Part shown: positions 47,650 to 59,799 of the stretch, piece after piece
How positions within the stretch are numbered: position 1 is the stretch's first letter
Layout: every line of letters starts with the position of its first letter
Assembly: GCA_026686845.1 (NCBI GenBank)
Contig: JAIVEN010000002.1
Span: 24,340,001-24,404,000, forward strand
Length of the DNA stretch: 64,000 nt
From: Adenanthera pavonina
Taxonomy: Eukaryota; Streptophyta; Magnoliopsida; Fabales; Fabaceae
Direction: 5' to 3'
Translations under genes and position numbers: made by a program
The notes under the pieces: generated by a model
What the model was told of the DNA's origin: nothing
Seen by the model: only the letters and a program-made list of their open reading frames with translations
Databases searched by the model: none

Positions 47650-48675
47650 TCTTAAAAAACCTCCAATCAAACATAAGAGAATACTTTTAATACTTGCCAA
47701 TAAAGAATGTATAAAAAATGTAAATTTTTTTTTTTGGAAAAAATACAAGATCCCTTTAGATACCAATGTTTGGAACACTTTGTGTGCTGTTGATTATTGA
47801 GTTTTACTGAAAAATAAGAAAAAAAAAAGATCTTATGTAAGCAAAACACCCCTCATCATATAACAAAAAAAAAGGACTTTATATATATATATAGTGTGTG
47901 TGTGTGTGTGTGCCAATTATTGTGACACTTCCTATTTTGAAAATATTTACATGATTCATACTCGAAGAAGTTTAAAGATAAAGCAATTGTATCAATATTG
48001 CTTTGTTTCATGTTCACCCGTCCTAGTGCTTTATTTTTTTTTTTACAAATAAAAGATATTAAATTAACATTTTTTTCCAATAGTTTGTATAACTAAAAAA
48101 AGAAAACACAACACTATATTTCATCTGTCAACTAAAACTCATTATAACATTTATTTTACGCCAGTGAAACGGCATGGAATGTGTGATTAGAAAATATTCC
48201 AAAAAGGGTAAATATTTGATTTAAAATAAAAAAAAACTACGTATGATAATTACTAATTATTACGGCGGATACATTGGTACACTCCAAGAAGTGGGTCGTG
48301 CACCCAAGTTCAATTGGACTCCATGTCCACACCATTCTCCTTTATTGTGCCACGTGTGCGATAGCAAGTAAGTTGATGATGTCAGCATGAAGTGGTGAGT
48401 TGATCTCCCCACACCATCATTTTTTCTTTCTGCTTTTCTCTTTTTTTCCTTCTCATGCCTAATTCCGTAATTCCAACATTTGAAGGAAAACCAAAAAAAA
48501 AAAAAAAAAAAAAGAAAGAAAGACGAAGAATAATTAAGATGCCACCCTTGTGTGGTGCAGGTTTCGAACGAGTTGATGTGAACATTTCATTAGTAACTAA
48601 TAGGGGAGTATTTCTGCATTTTAAAATAATTTTTATTTTAGAATTATGTGTATAAATTAAAAAAAAAGTAAATAA
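47650..48675. other. Intergenic spacer with simple repeats
   Basis: Contains a (TA)n/(TG)n compound microsatellite at about 47881-47911 and a poly-A run at 48490-48512. The stretch 48170-48450 has higher GC, including CACGTGTGCG near 48351, and may be distal regulatory DNA. No gene was recognised. Confidence 0.45.
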
Positions 48676-48678
48676 ATA

Positions 48679-48942
48679 CTCCTTCTGATCTTATATATAG
48701 GACATTTTGCCATGCTCTTAAATATAAGATCTTTTACCATATACGAGGTAGTATTTATTATACATTTTTAGAAAAATGTATCTATTTAATGTATCTAAAG
48801 AAAAAGAGAGAGTGATTAAATAATGATAGTTTTGAAAAAATATTGAAATTTTCAGAGAAATTGAGGTAATTAATTAATTTTAATTTCAATTCATAATCCG
48901 CATAATTCAGTTAAATTATTTTATATTATAAATTAGAGAAAG
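48679..48942 (+). mobile_element. Stowaway MITE, copy F
   Basis: Flanked by TA (48677-48678 and 48943-48944). It starts CTCCTTCTGATCTTATATAT and ends TTAGAGAAAG. It is the most diverged family member, with many transitions, but keeps TATTTATTATACATTTTTAG and the AATGTATCTAAAG block. Confidence 0.85.
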
Positions 48943-49192
48943 TAGCATAAAACTTAAATTTTGATTGTATTTTACAATATATTCCTATTAATTATATGGT
49001 ATTCTTTGATAGTTTTCCCTTCCTTCATTATTATTAAAAAGTAAATTTAGAAAAAAAAAAGCCTAAAACAACACTTGTTTTAAAATAGAGGCAATACTTT
49101 TATGAGTACGTTTTTGAGATGTGAGACCTCACCCAATATTAATGAGCGGTCAGATCTACTTAAAACATAAAAGTAGGGGAAAAAATCAGTGA

Positions 49193-49556
49193 GGCCCGCT
49201 TGGTAGAGTGTTTGAAAATAGCTTTTTAATTTTTAAAAAGAGAAAAATAAAAAAATTTATATGATAAATCTATTTTTTATAAATGGTTCTGAAAAATAAA
49301 AAAAATAAAAAATTTAGAATATTTTTAAGATATTTTGTAATTGTTGTATTGGAAACATAAGAAAAAATAAAAAATACTCACCTCATTAATGATAAAGTTA
49401 TAAATTTTGAATAACTCATTTATTACTCACTAGTTATGATTTTGAGAACAATTATTCAAATAGATTTTTTTATTTTCTTATTTTTAAAACTTATTTTTAA
49501 AGATAATTTTACAAAATTATTTTTAAAAAAATAAAATAGAAAACACTATATGGCCC
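49193..49556. mobile_element. MITE with GGCCC-type inverted ends upstream of the NAC gene
   Basis: The left end GGCCCGCTTGGTAGAGTGTT, then TGAAAATAG, pairs with the reverse complement of the right end, GGGCCATATAGTGTTTTC. It ends about 190 bases before the TATA box of the NAC gene, so it lies within its promoter region. Confidence 0.55.
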
Positions 49557-49749
49557 TAAGATTTCTTTTTGGTTAGCACAAAAAAAAAAAATCCCTCACA
49601 AGTCTCTGCCATATCACTCCCCACTAGATATCACCATCCTTTTCCCGCATATGAAACATTTAATGTTTTCTTTTCAGAATAATTTCGTATTAGCATGCGA
49701 TCAAACCCTATATATACAATATATTCCCTCCTTCTTCACACTCCATTTC

Positions 49750-49757
49750 TATAAATA
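49750..49757 (+). promoter_or_regulatory. TATA box of the NAC gene
   Basis: TATAAATA lies 121 bases before the start codon. A start of transcription near 49780 would give a leader of about 90 bases with no upstream ATG. Confidence 0.65.
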
Positions 49758-49870
49758 CCATTACTTCCAAACTACAACTTCACTGCCATCTTCATCAGTT
49801 CATCATCTCTCTCACCACTCTTATACTGTTATAATTGCAGCTTCTGGAAGCTCTTCCTCCGTGTGCTTCA

Positions 49871-50748
49871 ATGGCGGATAATACAGTGAACCTTCCCCCT
49901 GGATTCAGATTCTATCCCACAGATGAAGAACTGATAGTCCATTTCCTTCACAGAAAGGCTTCACTTCTACCTTGTCATCCTGACGTCATCCCTGACCTTG
50001 ACCTCTATCCCTACGATCCATGGGAGCTTGATGGTATATATATATATATATAGTAGTGCACTGTTTGATCTTAATTTCTCCATTCAATATAATATTCCTC
50101 CTCTTCATCATATTTTCCTTTTCTGTGTCACAATATTATTCAAAGAATTGATGTGGTCTCAGAGTTTGTTTGTGTATAGGGAAAGCTTTGGGTGAGGGAA
50201 ACCAATGGTACTATTATAGCAGGAGGACACAGAATAGGGTTACAGAGAATGGGTATTGGAAGGCGATGGGCAAGGAAGAGGCTGTGATTTCAGGAAGCAA
50301 TAATAAGAGAGTTGGAATGAAGAAATATTTTGTGTTTTATGTGGGAGAAACTCCTTCTGGTGGGATCAAAACCAACTGGGTTATGCAAGAGTATCGTCTC
50401 TCAGATTCTTCTTCTTCTTCCAGCTCTAGCCGATCGTCGTCATCATCATCCTCCAGAAGAAGATCACAACCAAAACCAGTTAGTATATATATATATATAT
50501 ATTGTATATGTGTTACAGTACGTGGAAGTCTTACTAAACTCAGCCACTTTGATTAATTATATATATAAGCTTTTTTCTTCTTCTTTTGGTTTGATTCTCA
50601 GCAGGATTATAGGAAATGGGTGATTTGTCGAGTTTATGAACGGGACGATGATGAGGATGATGGTGGTGATAATGGAACAGAGCTTTCTTGTTTGGATGAA
50701 GTGTTCTTGTCATTGGATGATCTTGAAGAAATAAGCTTACCAAATTAG
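49871..50748 (+). CDS. XND1: NAC-domain transcription factor, XND1 (ANAC104) type, 3 exons
   Basis: Exons 49871-50033, 50180-50478 and 50602-50748 encode 202 residues (Arabidopsis XND1 is slightly shorter). NAC subdomains appear in order: A, LPPGFRFYPTDEEL (from residue 8); B, DLDLYPYDPWELDG; C, NQWYYYSRRTQNRV and NGYWKAMGKEE; D, RVGMKKYFVFYVGE and TNWVMQEYRL; E, RKWVICRVYER. A long Ser/Arg linker (about residues 128-149) separates D from E and is expanded by a TCN/TCATCA microsatellite. The short tail has an acidic run, then GTELSCLDEVFLSLDDLEE, nearly identical to the XND1 tail. In Arabidopsis XND1 represses xylem vessel differentiation, secondary wall formation and programmed cell death, and its tail motifs are reported to bind RETINOBLASTOMA-RELATED. 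Exon 3 has a CAGCAG tandem acceptor, so a one-glutamine variant is possible. The start has good context (TTCAATGGCG). Confidence 0.95.
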
Positions 50749-50759
50749 TTAGCACATGC

Positions 50760-53245
50760 AAAAGCTTAATTTATTTACGAGTCCCCCAATTCTCTAGAGT
50801 TCTTCACAAGATTCTGTTAGAATTTGAACAGAGGCAAAAGAAAAGAGCTTGTGTCCGTTTCAGTCTTATAGTTCATGTAACTACACAGAGAAGTCATATT
50901 AATAGGATCTTGCTATTTGATATAGGCCTTTTTTTATTAAGCAAGGTATCAGATTTGAGTATTGTATATGAAGAAAATTATTGCTGAAAGAACTTGATAT
51001 CCATATGTAGTTTAACCTAATTTGATTTAAATTAGTCAAGACTTACAGTGATTTTCAAAAACTAATTGATTATAAGAGAAGAAAAAAGCTCTATGACAAA
51101 GAACTCTAAAAAATTTCTATACTTGAAAGTAATCTTCTAACCACATAAGTTATTCACCAAATGGGCAATTAACTTATGACAAGATTGTTGTAATCTGATG
51201 AGATTGAATTAATGATAAAAAAATATGTTTGTTGTAGATAAGAGAAATTGATCTCAGGAATACTCCAAGTGGGGCACTATATATATGTGGGATTCAGAGC
51301 CAAACAATGTGCCCTTTTATGAACTTATGCTTTTGACAGATCCACTTCACTAGCAGCACAGGGATCACTTGCAATTTTTATTCTCCTTTTATTATTCCTT
51401 TTGGAATAATGACAAAAATGTGTTACATCGTTGATTAGAAATTTAGAATTGTTGTATTTTAAATAAAATCATAAAAATTTTATTAAAATATACAAACGTT
51501 CCTGAAATAAACAAAATATTATTGAAATTACAGAATAATACTTTTGTTGCGAAATTTAAAATTAAATTAAAAATAAAAGTTGTTTTAATTTAAAATTGCA
51601 TATATTTTCAATCTATATGATTTATTTGATCAATTTTTATATAGTAATAGATTTCCCAGAATAAAGAGATTGGATTATCTCAGTTTCCCGTTTGTTTGTG
51701 TTAAAAAAAGTAATTTTTGAATTGTCTAAAAAATAATTTATTATTTAGGGATTTTTAAGCAAGTAAAAAATTTATAAAATTTTTCTTATATGTTTTTAGT
51801 GTTATTATAAAAAATTTATAAACTTTTCCTTATATGTTTTTAGTGTTATTTTTTAATTAAAAATTAAATGTTGACTTTTTTAACAGTAACAAATTTAGTC
51901 ATTAACCATGATAACTAGACATGTGATGTGTAAAAAAAAAGTTTACATATTAACCTTTAATTAAAAAATAACACATAAAATATATAAAAAAAACATATAA
52001 GTTTTTTCTTTTATGTTATACAAAAGTTAGTTTGCTTTATATTATAATCATAAGAGCATTTTTTACTTGAGAAGTATATTTTTAGCTTCTTAGAGTCCGA
52101 ACCTAGGATCTAGGATTAGTGAAGGTGACCTAATCTGAAGAAGATTTAATTTAATAATTTTTTAACTCTCTTCCTTACTAATTTGGGTTTTAGAAAATAA
52201 AATGGTATTTATTATAAAAATTATTTGAGAGTTTAAGTTAGTTGATTTTTTCTATTATATATTATTTTAACATTATATTTATTAAAGTTAATAAAATTCT
52301 CACAAAAATTTTAAACCATGTATCCAAAAAAATTTAAATCAAAATATATTCAAAGCTTGAGTTTAGAGAAAAAAAATAAAACTTAAATTTGGTGGGATCA
52401 AAATATCAAAATTAATGGTATCAAAATGTTAAAATTTAACATTATAGTATACACTTTTTTCAAGTTGAGGGGAGTCAACTTACCCTCTCATTTACATTTA
52501 GGTCCGCCTCTGCTCAGAGTAGTTTTTTAAAATAATAAGAAATTTCCTAAAATTTTTTAGAAGTACTTTTTTTCCAATAAACCACATAGATAGCAGTTTT
52601 TCGAATAATTACAACTGATTTAAATTGAGAGATTTATATTTAAATTAAAATATAACAAACTGAGGCTGGTCAATGGTATATTAATTAGGATTTAATATAG
52701 TTGGTGGGTTTCCAATTTAATTTTATCAAGAAAATTTACACGATTTATTTTGCTTTATTAATTGTTATATTACACTACTATATTATGCCGCTTAAATTTC
52801 AAAGTCACATGATAATAGAACACACATAGAAAGTAACAGTTTTCTGAATAAAAACAAATTAAAAGTTGTCAGACTACATTAGTTTTTGTTTTTTTCAAAT
52901 AAGTGGAGCCCATGGAGCTTGGGAAGGGAAGCTTTGGAAGTGAGCATGATAGCAATAATTTATAATCCTATTATTAATTATTATAAGTTTCGTGGAGCTT
53001 TTTGTGTACTTTGATTGGAACTTTGGTTTGGCCTGCGTCACAATGCTAACGAAGCATTTCTTTATCCTTCTTTTTTTTTTTAATGTCTAAATGCTTAGGA
53101 AAGCATCAAGTCATGAGTGATGCAAGCATTGTAGGGCCGTTGCCATGCTTTGATGAAAGAGAAATTTTTGCAACAAGGTCGGCATGTGTGCTGATCAATT
53201 ATTACAAATAATCATTTACCAATTTTTAATGACTGTAGAGAAAAA
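50760..53245. other. 3' flank of the NAC gene and spacer
   Basis: The first 200-300 bases probably hold the 3' UTR. A tandem duplication of about 43 bp (unit starting AAAAAATTTATAAA) occupies about 51766-51852. The rest is AT-rich and no gene was recognised. Confidence 0.45.
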
Positions 53246-53250
53246 AAATA

Positions 53251-53515
53251 CTCCCTCCGGTCTTATATATAGGACCTTTTATCTTGATCATAAATATAAG
53301 ATCCTTTACAATATACGAGGTGATATTTATTATGCATTTCCAAAAAAATGCCCCTATTTAATGTATTTAAAGAGAAAAAGAGAGAGATTAAATAAGAGTA
53401 GTTTTGAAAAAAGGTTGAAATTTTCGGAGAAATCGAGATAGTTAATTAGTTTTAACTCCCTTTCTTAATTCACATAATTTAGTTAAAATAGTCTTATATA
53501 TAGGATCAGTTGGAG
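53251..53515 (+). mobile_element. Stowaway MITE, copy G
   Basis: Flanked by TA (53249-53250 and 53516-53517). It starts CTCCCTCCGGTCTTATATAT and ends GATCAGTTGGAG. Of the seven copies its left end is closest to the canonical Stowaway terminus. Confidence 0.92.
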
Positions 53516-53517
53516 TA

Positions 53518-54545
53518 TAAATTTAAAAATATTGATATGCTTTTTCTGTATTGATATGCAGCTGATATCATCACCAGGCAAGCCTAGTCCTTTTGTAATG
53601 TCAACAACTCCATTCCAAAACTTTTATTAAGGTTATTGTACATAGATTGAGAAATTAATTATTAATTAATGTATATATTGATAAAAATATTCTCATTTTA
53701 TGAATATATTGTAACTAAGAGAGAATAAAAAATTAATAATAATAATACTAAATGAAAGTATAAATGAAAAAAATTAATCAAGCCATAAAATTCTAAGTCA
53801 ACCGAAATTTGAAACCACATGAAATAAAATTTAAGGTCATTTAATTGGTACCATAAGGATGAAATGTAATACCATCGACATGGACCGCCAGCCACCATTC
53901 ATGGGTAAGGGCTTTAATTTTCATTTTTTTCATTTTTATTTTTATTTAAAATTAAAAAATTGGTTCACATAGTGTTTCAAACCAACATGTAATAATAATC
54001 ATTACATCACATTACATTCATATATATATATATATATATTGCAAAGAACTAAGCAAGCACTTAACATTTATTGCAAGTGGTATAGTTTATTCCTCAATGA
54101 TACAATCCAGTTTTCAAGATCCATGTAATCTACAAACCCATGTCTAATTTATACTCATTCCTATCATAAGAGTCTATTTGATTTAAATTATTTTATTGGT
54201 TAGAGAATAAATGATAAGATATTTGTAAAGTATCTAATAACTTTTATTGATTAAAACACCATAACAAGTTTATTATATGTAAACTATACATATTTTCTTA
54301 TGCATTGTGCAAACTCCAAAATCTAAAAAATTAGTCTCAATATTCATTAGTTTTTAATAGTGTAATGTACAATAAATTTTAAATTTTAAATTTATTGATG
54401 ATTTGCATAGATAATCTTATATTAATATTAATTAATATAAAATATAAAATTTATAATACATTATATTATATATAAGCTATAAACAATGTGATTTATCTCA
54501 ATTACACAAATGAAAAAACATATCTAGTTTGCATTCATAAAAAAG
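53518..54545. other. Intergenic spacer, nothing recognised
   Basis: AT-rich DNA with a (TA)n run near 54020-54040 and no gene-like frame. Confidence 0.45.
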
Positions 54546-54978
54546 AGATGTGTAACATCCTAGGGTTTTCACCCATACAGGACACCTATACTTCGAAGAC
54601 ATCATCACACAGCAACATGGTACAAAGAAGGAGAGCTTGTTGTGGCGAGGTCCAGGGTGTTGCCATGAGGGACCATTGACAAAAGGTAGAAACGAGATAG
54701 ACAAGCTTGGTGTTGCAGTGAGGGATCTAGGTGTTGCGGCGCCAATGGTGGTAGAAACATAAGCTTTTTGCTTATGTTTTTTATGACCTTTCAACAAACA
54801 TAACTCTCATTTCAATCTCTGATTAACTTGATTCTAAAATCCACACGTCACACTATATCCCCTTTAACTATGGGAGCAAACCGTACTCCCAAATTTCTCT
54901 GTATGGATATTTTAGAAACTTGAGAATGAAATGGTCATTTTTTGGTCCAACCAAATCACGAACCACTCTAAAACCCAC

Positions 54979-55557
54979 ATTGATGTGAACCAAGTAGGCT
55001 TTTTCAACATATTACATGATTCAACTCAAATGATGAACTTTGCTTTGGAAGCCCATTATCAAGAGGACCATTCAAGAAATCAGAAATCAGAAGTGCATTT
55101 TAGAGCATATTTCATCTCATAAAAGGCTCAAGTCATTAGTATACCCATAGAGGAGTCAAATAAGTATTTAATCATGCTTGTTTGAGTCTAAGTGCATGCT
55201 GATTTTGTTCAAGTCCAAGAGTCAAATAAATCATTTTTAAAGCTCTTATAATCTTGGGCTTTTTGTCTTAAGTTTCTCTCTCCATTTGGGCTTTAAAAAT
55301 GTTACTTTCTCCTTTAAACTCTTTGAGGATATCACTTTATTTGTATGGCCCGATTCAACATGTACTTGGACTCAAACAAGCATGGTTAAATGCTTATTTG
55401 ACTCCTCTATGGGTATACTCACATCTTGGGCCTTTAATGAGACAAAAAATGCTCCAGAAAGCACTCTAATTTCTTTAATGTCCTCTTAACAATGGGTTTC
55501 TCTTAGCAAAGTCCATCATTTGGTAATATGTGGAAAAGTCGACTTGATTCACATTAC
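54979..55557. repeat. Imperfect inverted duplication, arms of about 200-220 bp
   Basis: The left arm (about 54979-55199) and right arm (about 55357-55557, reversed) share long runs such as GTATACCCATAGAGGAGTCA, ATGCTTGTTTGAGTC and GATGAACTTTGCT / GATGGACTTTGCT. The spacer is about 157 bases. It lies inside the solo LTR, and a transcript could fold into a long hairpin. Confidence 0.8.
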
Positions 55558-56963
55558 AAACTAGCAACACTTTGGCAATTAAAAAAATCATCACAAGTTA
55601 CGAGAGACACAAAAACTTTGTCCAAGGAGGTTATGTCTTAAAGGAACCACTCCCTTAGGGTTTAATTCCCTTGAACCTCAAACTTGACCAATAGGTTATA
55701 TGCCCATTTTCACCATAGGCTACTAACATGCCAAATCAAACCCAAAACTCAATCAACCAAATCAAAATACATGTGGGACAACCAAATTCCAGGCCCAAAA
55801 CAAGGCATATCAACAATTGGGGTGACACACCCATTAACAAACAAACATACATCCACAAATGTTATCATAAGGGGCTCAACCAACCAGTCATACATCAAAT
55901 AACATGAACAAACAAGAACATGGAAGTCATGACAAGTCTAAGCCACCCATAATAAGACATTACATGTGATATCTAACAAATGTACTATAGTAGGCACAAT
56001 ACTACTAGGCAAGAGCATGTGTTAGACAATGCGATACCAAAGCAACTGCCTCAAATATCCCAGCTACAAAAGAACTAGACTAAGCTTCCTTAGTCTTCTC
56101 CTTACAAGTGTTAGAACCTTTACCTTAAAATGTTAGCCCCAGAAGGATGTGAGATGGAGTCTCAGTAATCAAGGGTAATTCAAATCAAACATGGAATCGT
56201 TAAAACACAATCTACTACAAACTATAAATGCAACAATGTAACATAATATGCAATGAGTTCATACAATAATCATGATTAGAATCATGGGCTAACTACCATC
56301 ACAAGATAAGTCCAATAAGTGGCTCCTTTCTAATGACCAGTGAAGGCTGATTCCGGTGCAACCACTAAGCTCTTCGCCCATCAATCATGACCCGACCAAA
56401 GACTATTATACTAATGGTTAGACTATGGCTTTTCTTCCCCTAGACCACTCGAATTGGTTTTGATTTAGAGAATATGCATCCCTAATCCATAGCTACTTGG
56501 ATTTCTCGGCCAAAAAATGACAATTTAGTGATAGAGATATATCACACCTCACCACTTGAACACAAGGTCTCATGTGTCATTTAGTGGATAAGTATACCAC
56601 GTGGTATTTCAATGACATCATCACTGCACCAATATATGCTCATCATGCATACTATCTAGTGGCAATGCCAATATGCCAAGCTAACATGTCAATTCATTTC
56701 ATATATTGTTATGCTATCATAGTACCAATATAGAATATCTAAACATAGGGATACACAATAAATCATATATCAAGCTACTAATCACATGCTTTCTCACAAT
56801 CATACATACATACTTTACCATTTGCCATTACACGTCATATATAGATACAAGGAGTAAAAAGAGTTACTATAGTTTTACTAGCCATGCCAATATGCATATC
56901 ATGATATGAAAAATTTTAAAGATATATAAAATAGTAAGAGTTACACTCCGGTTACCTCGAGTT

Positions 56964-56999
56964 GCCCTGCACAGGCACACACACACACATACACACACA
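56964..56999. repeat. (CA)n microsatellite
   Basis: Interrupted CA repeats inside the solo LTR. Confidence 0.8.
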
Positions 57000-57989
57000 A
57001 ACCACAGTAAGCCTTCAGAGTACCAATTACACATACATAAGAGAAATACAACCAAGTCAACATACACTTCTCAAACATGAGTTTAGACCCAAACGGGTAC
57101 TAAAACACCATTAAGACCATTTAACAACTCAAGGCCATTCAAGGCCTGCAAGACCCATTCTCATCATACAAAAGGGTAATCACTTACCAACAAATCCGCT
57201 TCCCAACAATTTCATGGAGCGTGGAAACCTGAATTAAGCAAGCTTACTATCTACAAAACCATCAAACACTTGAATCAAGAGGTTACAAAGCTCCCAGTAA
57301 CTCATAACTCAGCAACCCAAGTGCGAACTCAACAAAACCAAGATTCTAACACCATCTCCACACATATAAACACCCAAATCAACCTCCCAAAGTAGTCCCA
57401 AAGCTCATAAATTTGAATATCATAAAAAACCCTTAGGTTAGAGGCTAGGGTTTTAAGAAACCACTATTCAAACATCCAAAAACTATACCTCAAAGCTTGT
57501 ATATGCCAAACAACACTTCAATAACACATTCTATCTCATTTTAACCCGTAAAATCTCAACCAAAACGAAGCTCTACCCATAATCACACAAATAACATCCA
57601 AACTTGCTGAAAGAAGAGATGGCAGAGGTAGAAATCCCATATACCGTCAAGAATTGAGCCCTTTAGACTAGAATCCTCAAACCCTAGCAGAGCCACTGAA
57701 ATTCCCATTGTTTTTATTGTTCTGGCAAGCTGCTTTGCGTTTGGTTTTATACAAAGTTCATGACTGGAGCCCCAGTGCTATCATCTCTGTCTCGAAATTT
57801 CAAATGCTTTATTTCCTCTTGCTGCAGTGCTTAATGAGCTTGCCATGGTGTGGACCATTCATATCTCCAGCTTCTTTTTTGTTCCATTTTTCCTATTCCT
57901 CTGGTCCTGACTGCTTCGATCCTGTAAAAATCCCTTCCATAAGTCTACATACATGCCGAGAAGAATTTATGCGTGGTCGTTACAAGATG

Positions 57990-59212
57990 ATCATAAGATA
58001 GTGACAAAACCGGTCACTAATATAAATGCTCAAAACTAGTCACCCATATAAATACTCTCAATCATTGGGCTTTGTTTAACAATAACATTTAAATTTTTAA
58101 ATAAATAAATATAATAACAATTACATATTTATTGAAATTGAATGGAAAATTTATTTTTCACCAATTTTATTTTAATCAAATAGCCAACAAGCTTTTGATG
58201 AGTTCATGAGGAAAAAGAGTTCCTATCTAATGAGCATATTCTTTTATATCATGATGTTTTGCAAGTCAATTAGTGACATGATTAGACTAATGGTTCTAGA
58301 AACCCAAAAATAAATGTATTTGAAGAAAACCAAGTACGGTTGAGGTAAATGATAAATAACTTAATAATTCTTAAGTAAATTCTTGAGTTCGAACCTTATA
58401 GATGAAAAAGACTATGTTGGAAGTCTCTCATTTCAGTCTAATCAATAATCCTCAAATTTGAATCGGTAGTATCACATAATAGATAATTATACAAAAAAAG
58501 TATATTAAAAATTTAAGTTAAGATTAGATGCATTTGCATCTAATTAAAACAATGTGTAAATCTATCCAATCTACGCCATAAGAGGTTGGACCAATGAAAT
58601 CGATTAATTTCGAACAACTAGATCCAATTACTGAAATAATTTCTAATTAATAGTGTTAGATATAGAATTCTATATCTAACACTATTAATTTGTAAGATAT
58701 TAATTTTTGTTAAAAAGTATTCCTTGAAACGTGAAATTAATTAAACATCAAATAAAATACTACTCCAATTCAAAATATATTTTTATTTGATAATTTTTAA
58801 GATATTAAATATTTTTTTATATTTTATTTTTATTTATAATTAAATATAAAAGAGATAATAGATTTTAAATGTAATGTATTAAATATAGATACTATTAAAA
58901 ATTATGTATTTTTTAATAAATTTAATAAGTAAAATTATTTTTTTAAATTTTTATATAATTAATTAAATAAAATTTATATTTTGGAATCGAGAATGTAACG
59001 TGTAAGTAATTATGTATACCACGATAATATTTAAGATGATTTGACACCATTTTTTCATGCTTGGAACATTAATTGGAACCGTACATAATGTCATAATCAC
59101 TTGTGTCTTCTTTAATTAGAATGATTCCAACACATCAGCTTACATTAAATTAAAATCATTATTAAAAGATATTTTAATCTATAAAAGTGAATGGAAAATA
59201 ATTAAACCAGGA
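57990..59212. other. Intergenic spacer with a perfect palindrome
   Basis: AT-rich DNA without gene-like frames. It holds the 46-bp palindrome described separately. Confidence 0.45.
58645..58690. repeat. 46-bp perfect palindrome centred on GAATTC
   Basis: The 23 bases from 58645 to 58667 (ending TTAGATATAGAA) are the exact reverse complement of 58668-58690, with no spacer. Confidence 0.95.
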
Positions 59213-59217
59213 CTCAG

Positions 59218-59791
59218 GGTGTGTTTATTTTTCAGTTGAAAAAGTGGTTTGGGGAAAATTGAGTTTGATAAAGTTGTGGGTGTGTTTGTTTGATTTTAAC
59301 TTTTTCGTTTGAAACTGCTTCCACCTGAAAACGAGTTTTGGGAAGAAGCGGTAATTGTTGTTTTCTGTTTGTTTCTTTATTTTTGTTGGTATTTATTTTA
59401 AAGTTTGATAAAAATAGATTAATAAAAATGAGAAAAAATAAAAAAATTAAAAAAATAAAATTTTCATAAAATTTTTTTTATTTATTAACTAAAATATTCC
59501 TTCAAAATTTTAAGTTTTATAGATCATGACCTGTAAGAAAATATTATATCAAATATATTATGTTCTCAATTAAATAAATGCAGATTAAATTTTAGTTCAA
59601 GTAAATTAAATTATTCATTAAATAGAGTTTAAGCTCAATTTAGAGGAAAATTATGAGTTTTGTCAAAACTAATTTTCAAATAAAGCATCCAAACATAAAC
59701 ACGTTAGTCGAAAACCAATTTTTATCATAATTACGTTACAAAACTAATTCTACTAAAACTCATTTTTAACCAACTGAAAACCAAACGGGCT
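59218..59791. mobile_element. MITE with TTTTCAGTTG-bearing inverted ends
   Basis: The left end GGTGTGTTTATTTTTCAGTT pairs with the reverse complement of the right end, AGCCCGTTTGGTTTTCAGTT. CTCAG flanks both sides (59213-59217 and 59792-59796); a full 8-bp match is not seen. The interior has a second GTGGGTGTGTTTGTTTGATT block near 59275. Confidence 0.6.
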
Positions 59792-59799
59792 CTCAGTTA

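Larger units (their letters stand above)
54551..57984. mobile_element. Solo LTR of a long-terminal-repeat retrotransposon (3434 bp)
   Basis: It starts TGTAACATCCTAGGG and ends GTGGTCGTTACA, so it has TG...CA termini with a short inverted TGTAAC/GTTACA end. AGATG lies directly outside both ends (54546-54550 and 57985-57989), a perfect 5-bp target duplication. No second copy of the start sequence, no reverse transcriptase, integrase or gag frame, and no primer-binding site were found inside. The simplest reading is a solo LTR left by recombination. The base composition is clearly less AT-rich than the flanks. A length above 3 kb suggests a Ty3/gypsy lineage with long LTRs, but the lineage is inference. 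Confidence 0.8.

Noticed and set aside
57708..58001. 97-codon frame at the end of the solo LTR
   Set aside because: Crosses the LTR border and target duplication, so it cannot be a conserved gene.
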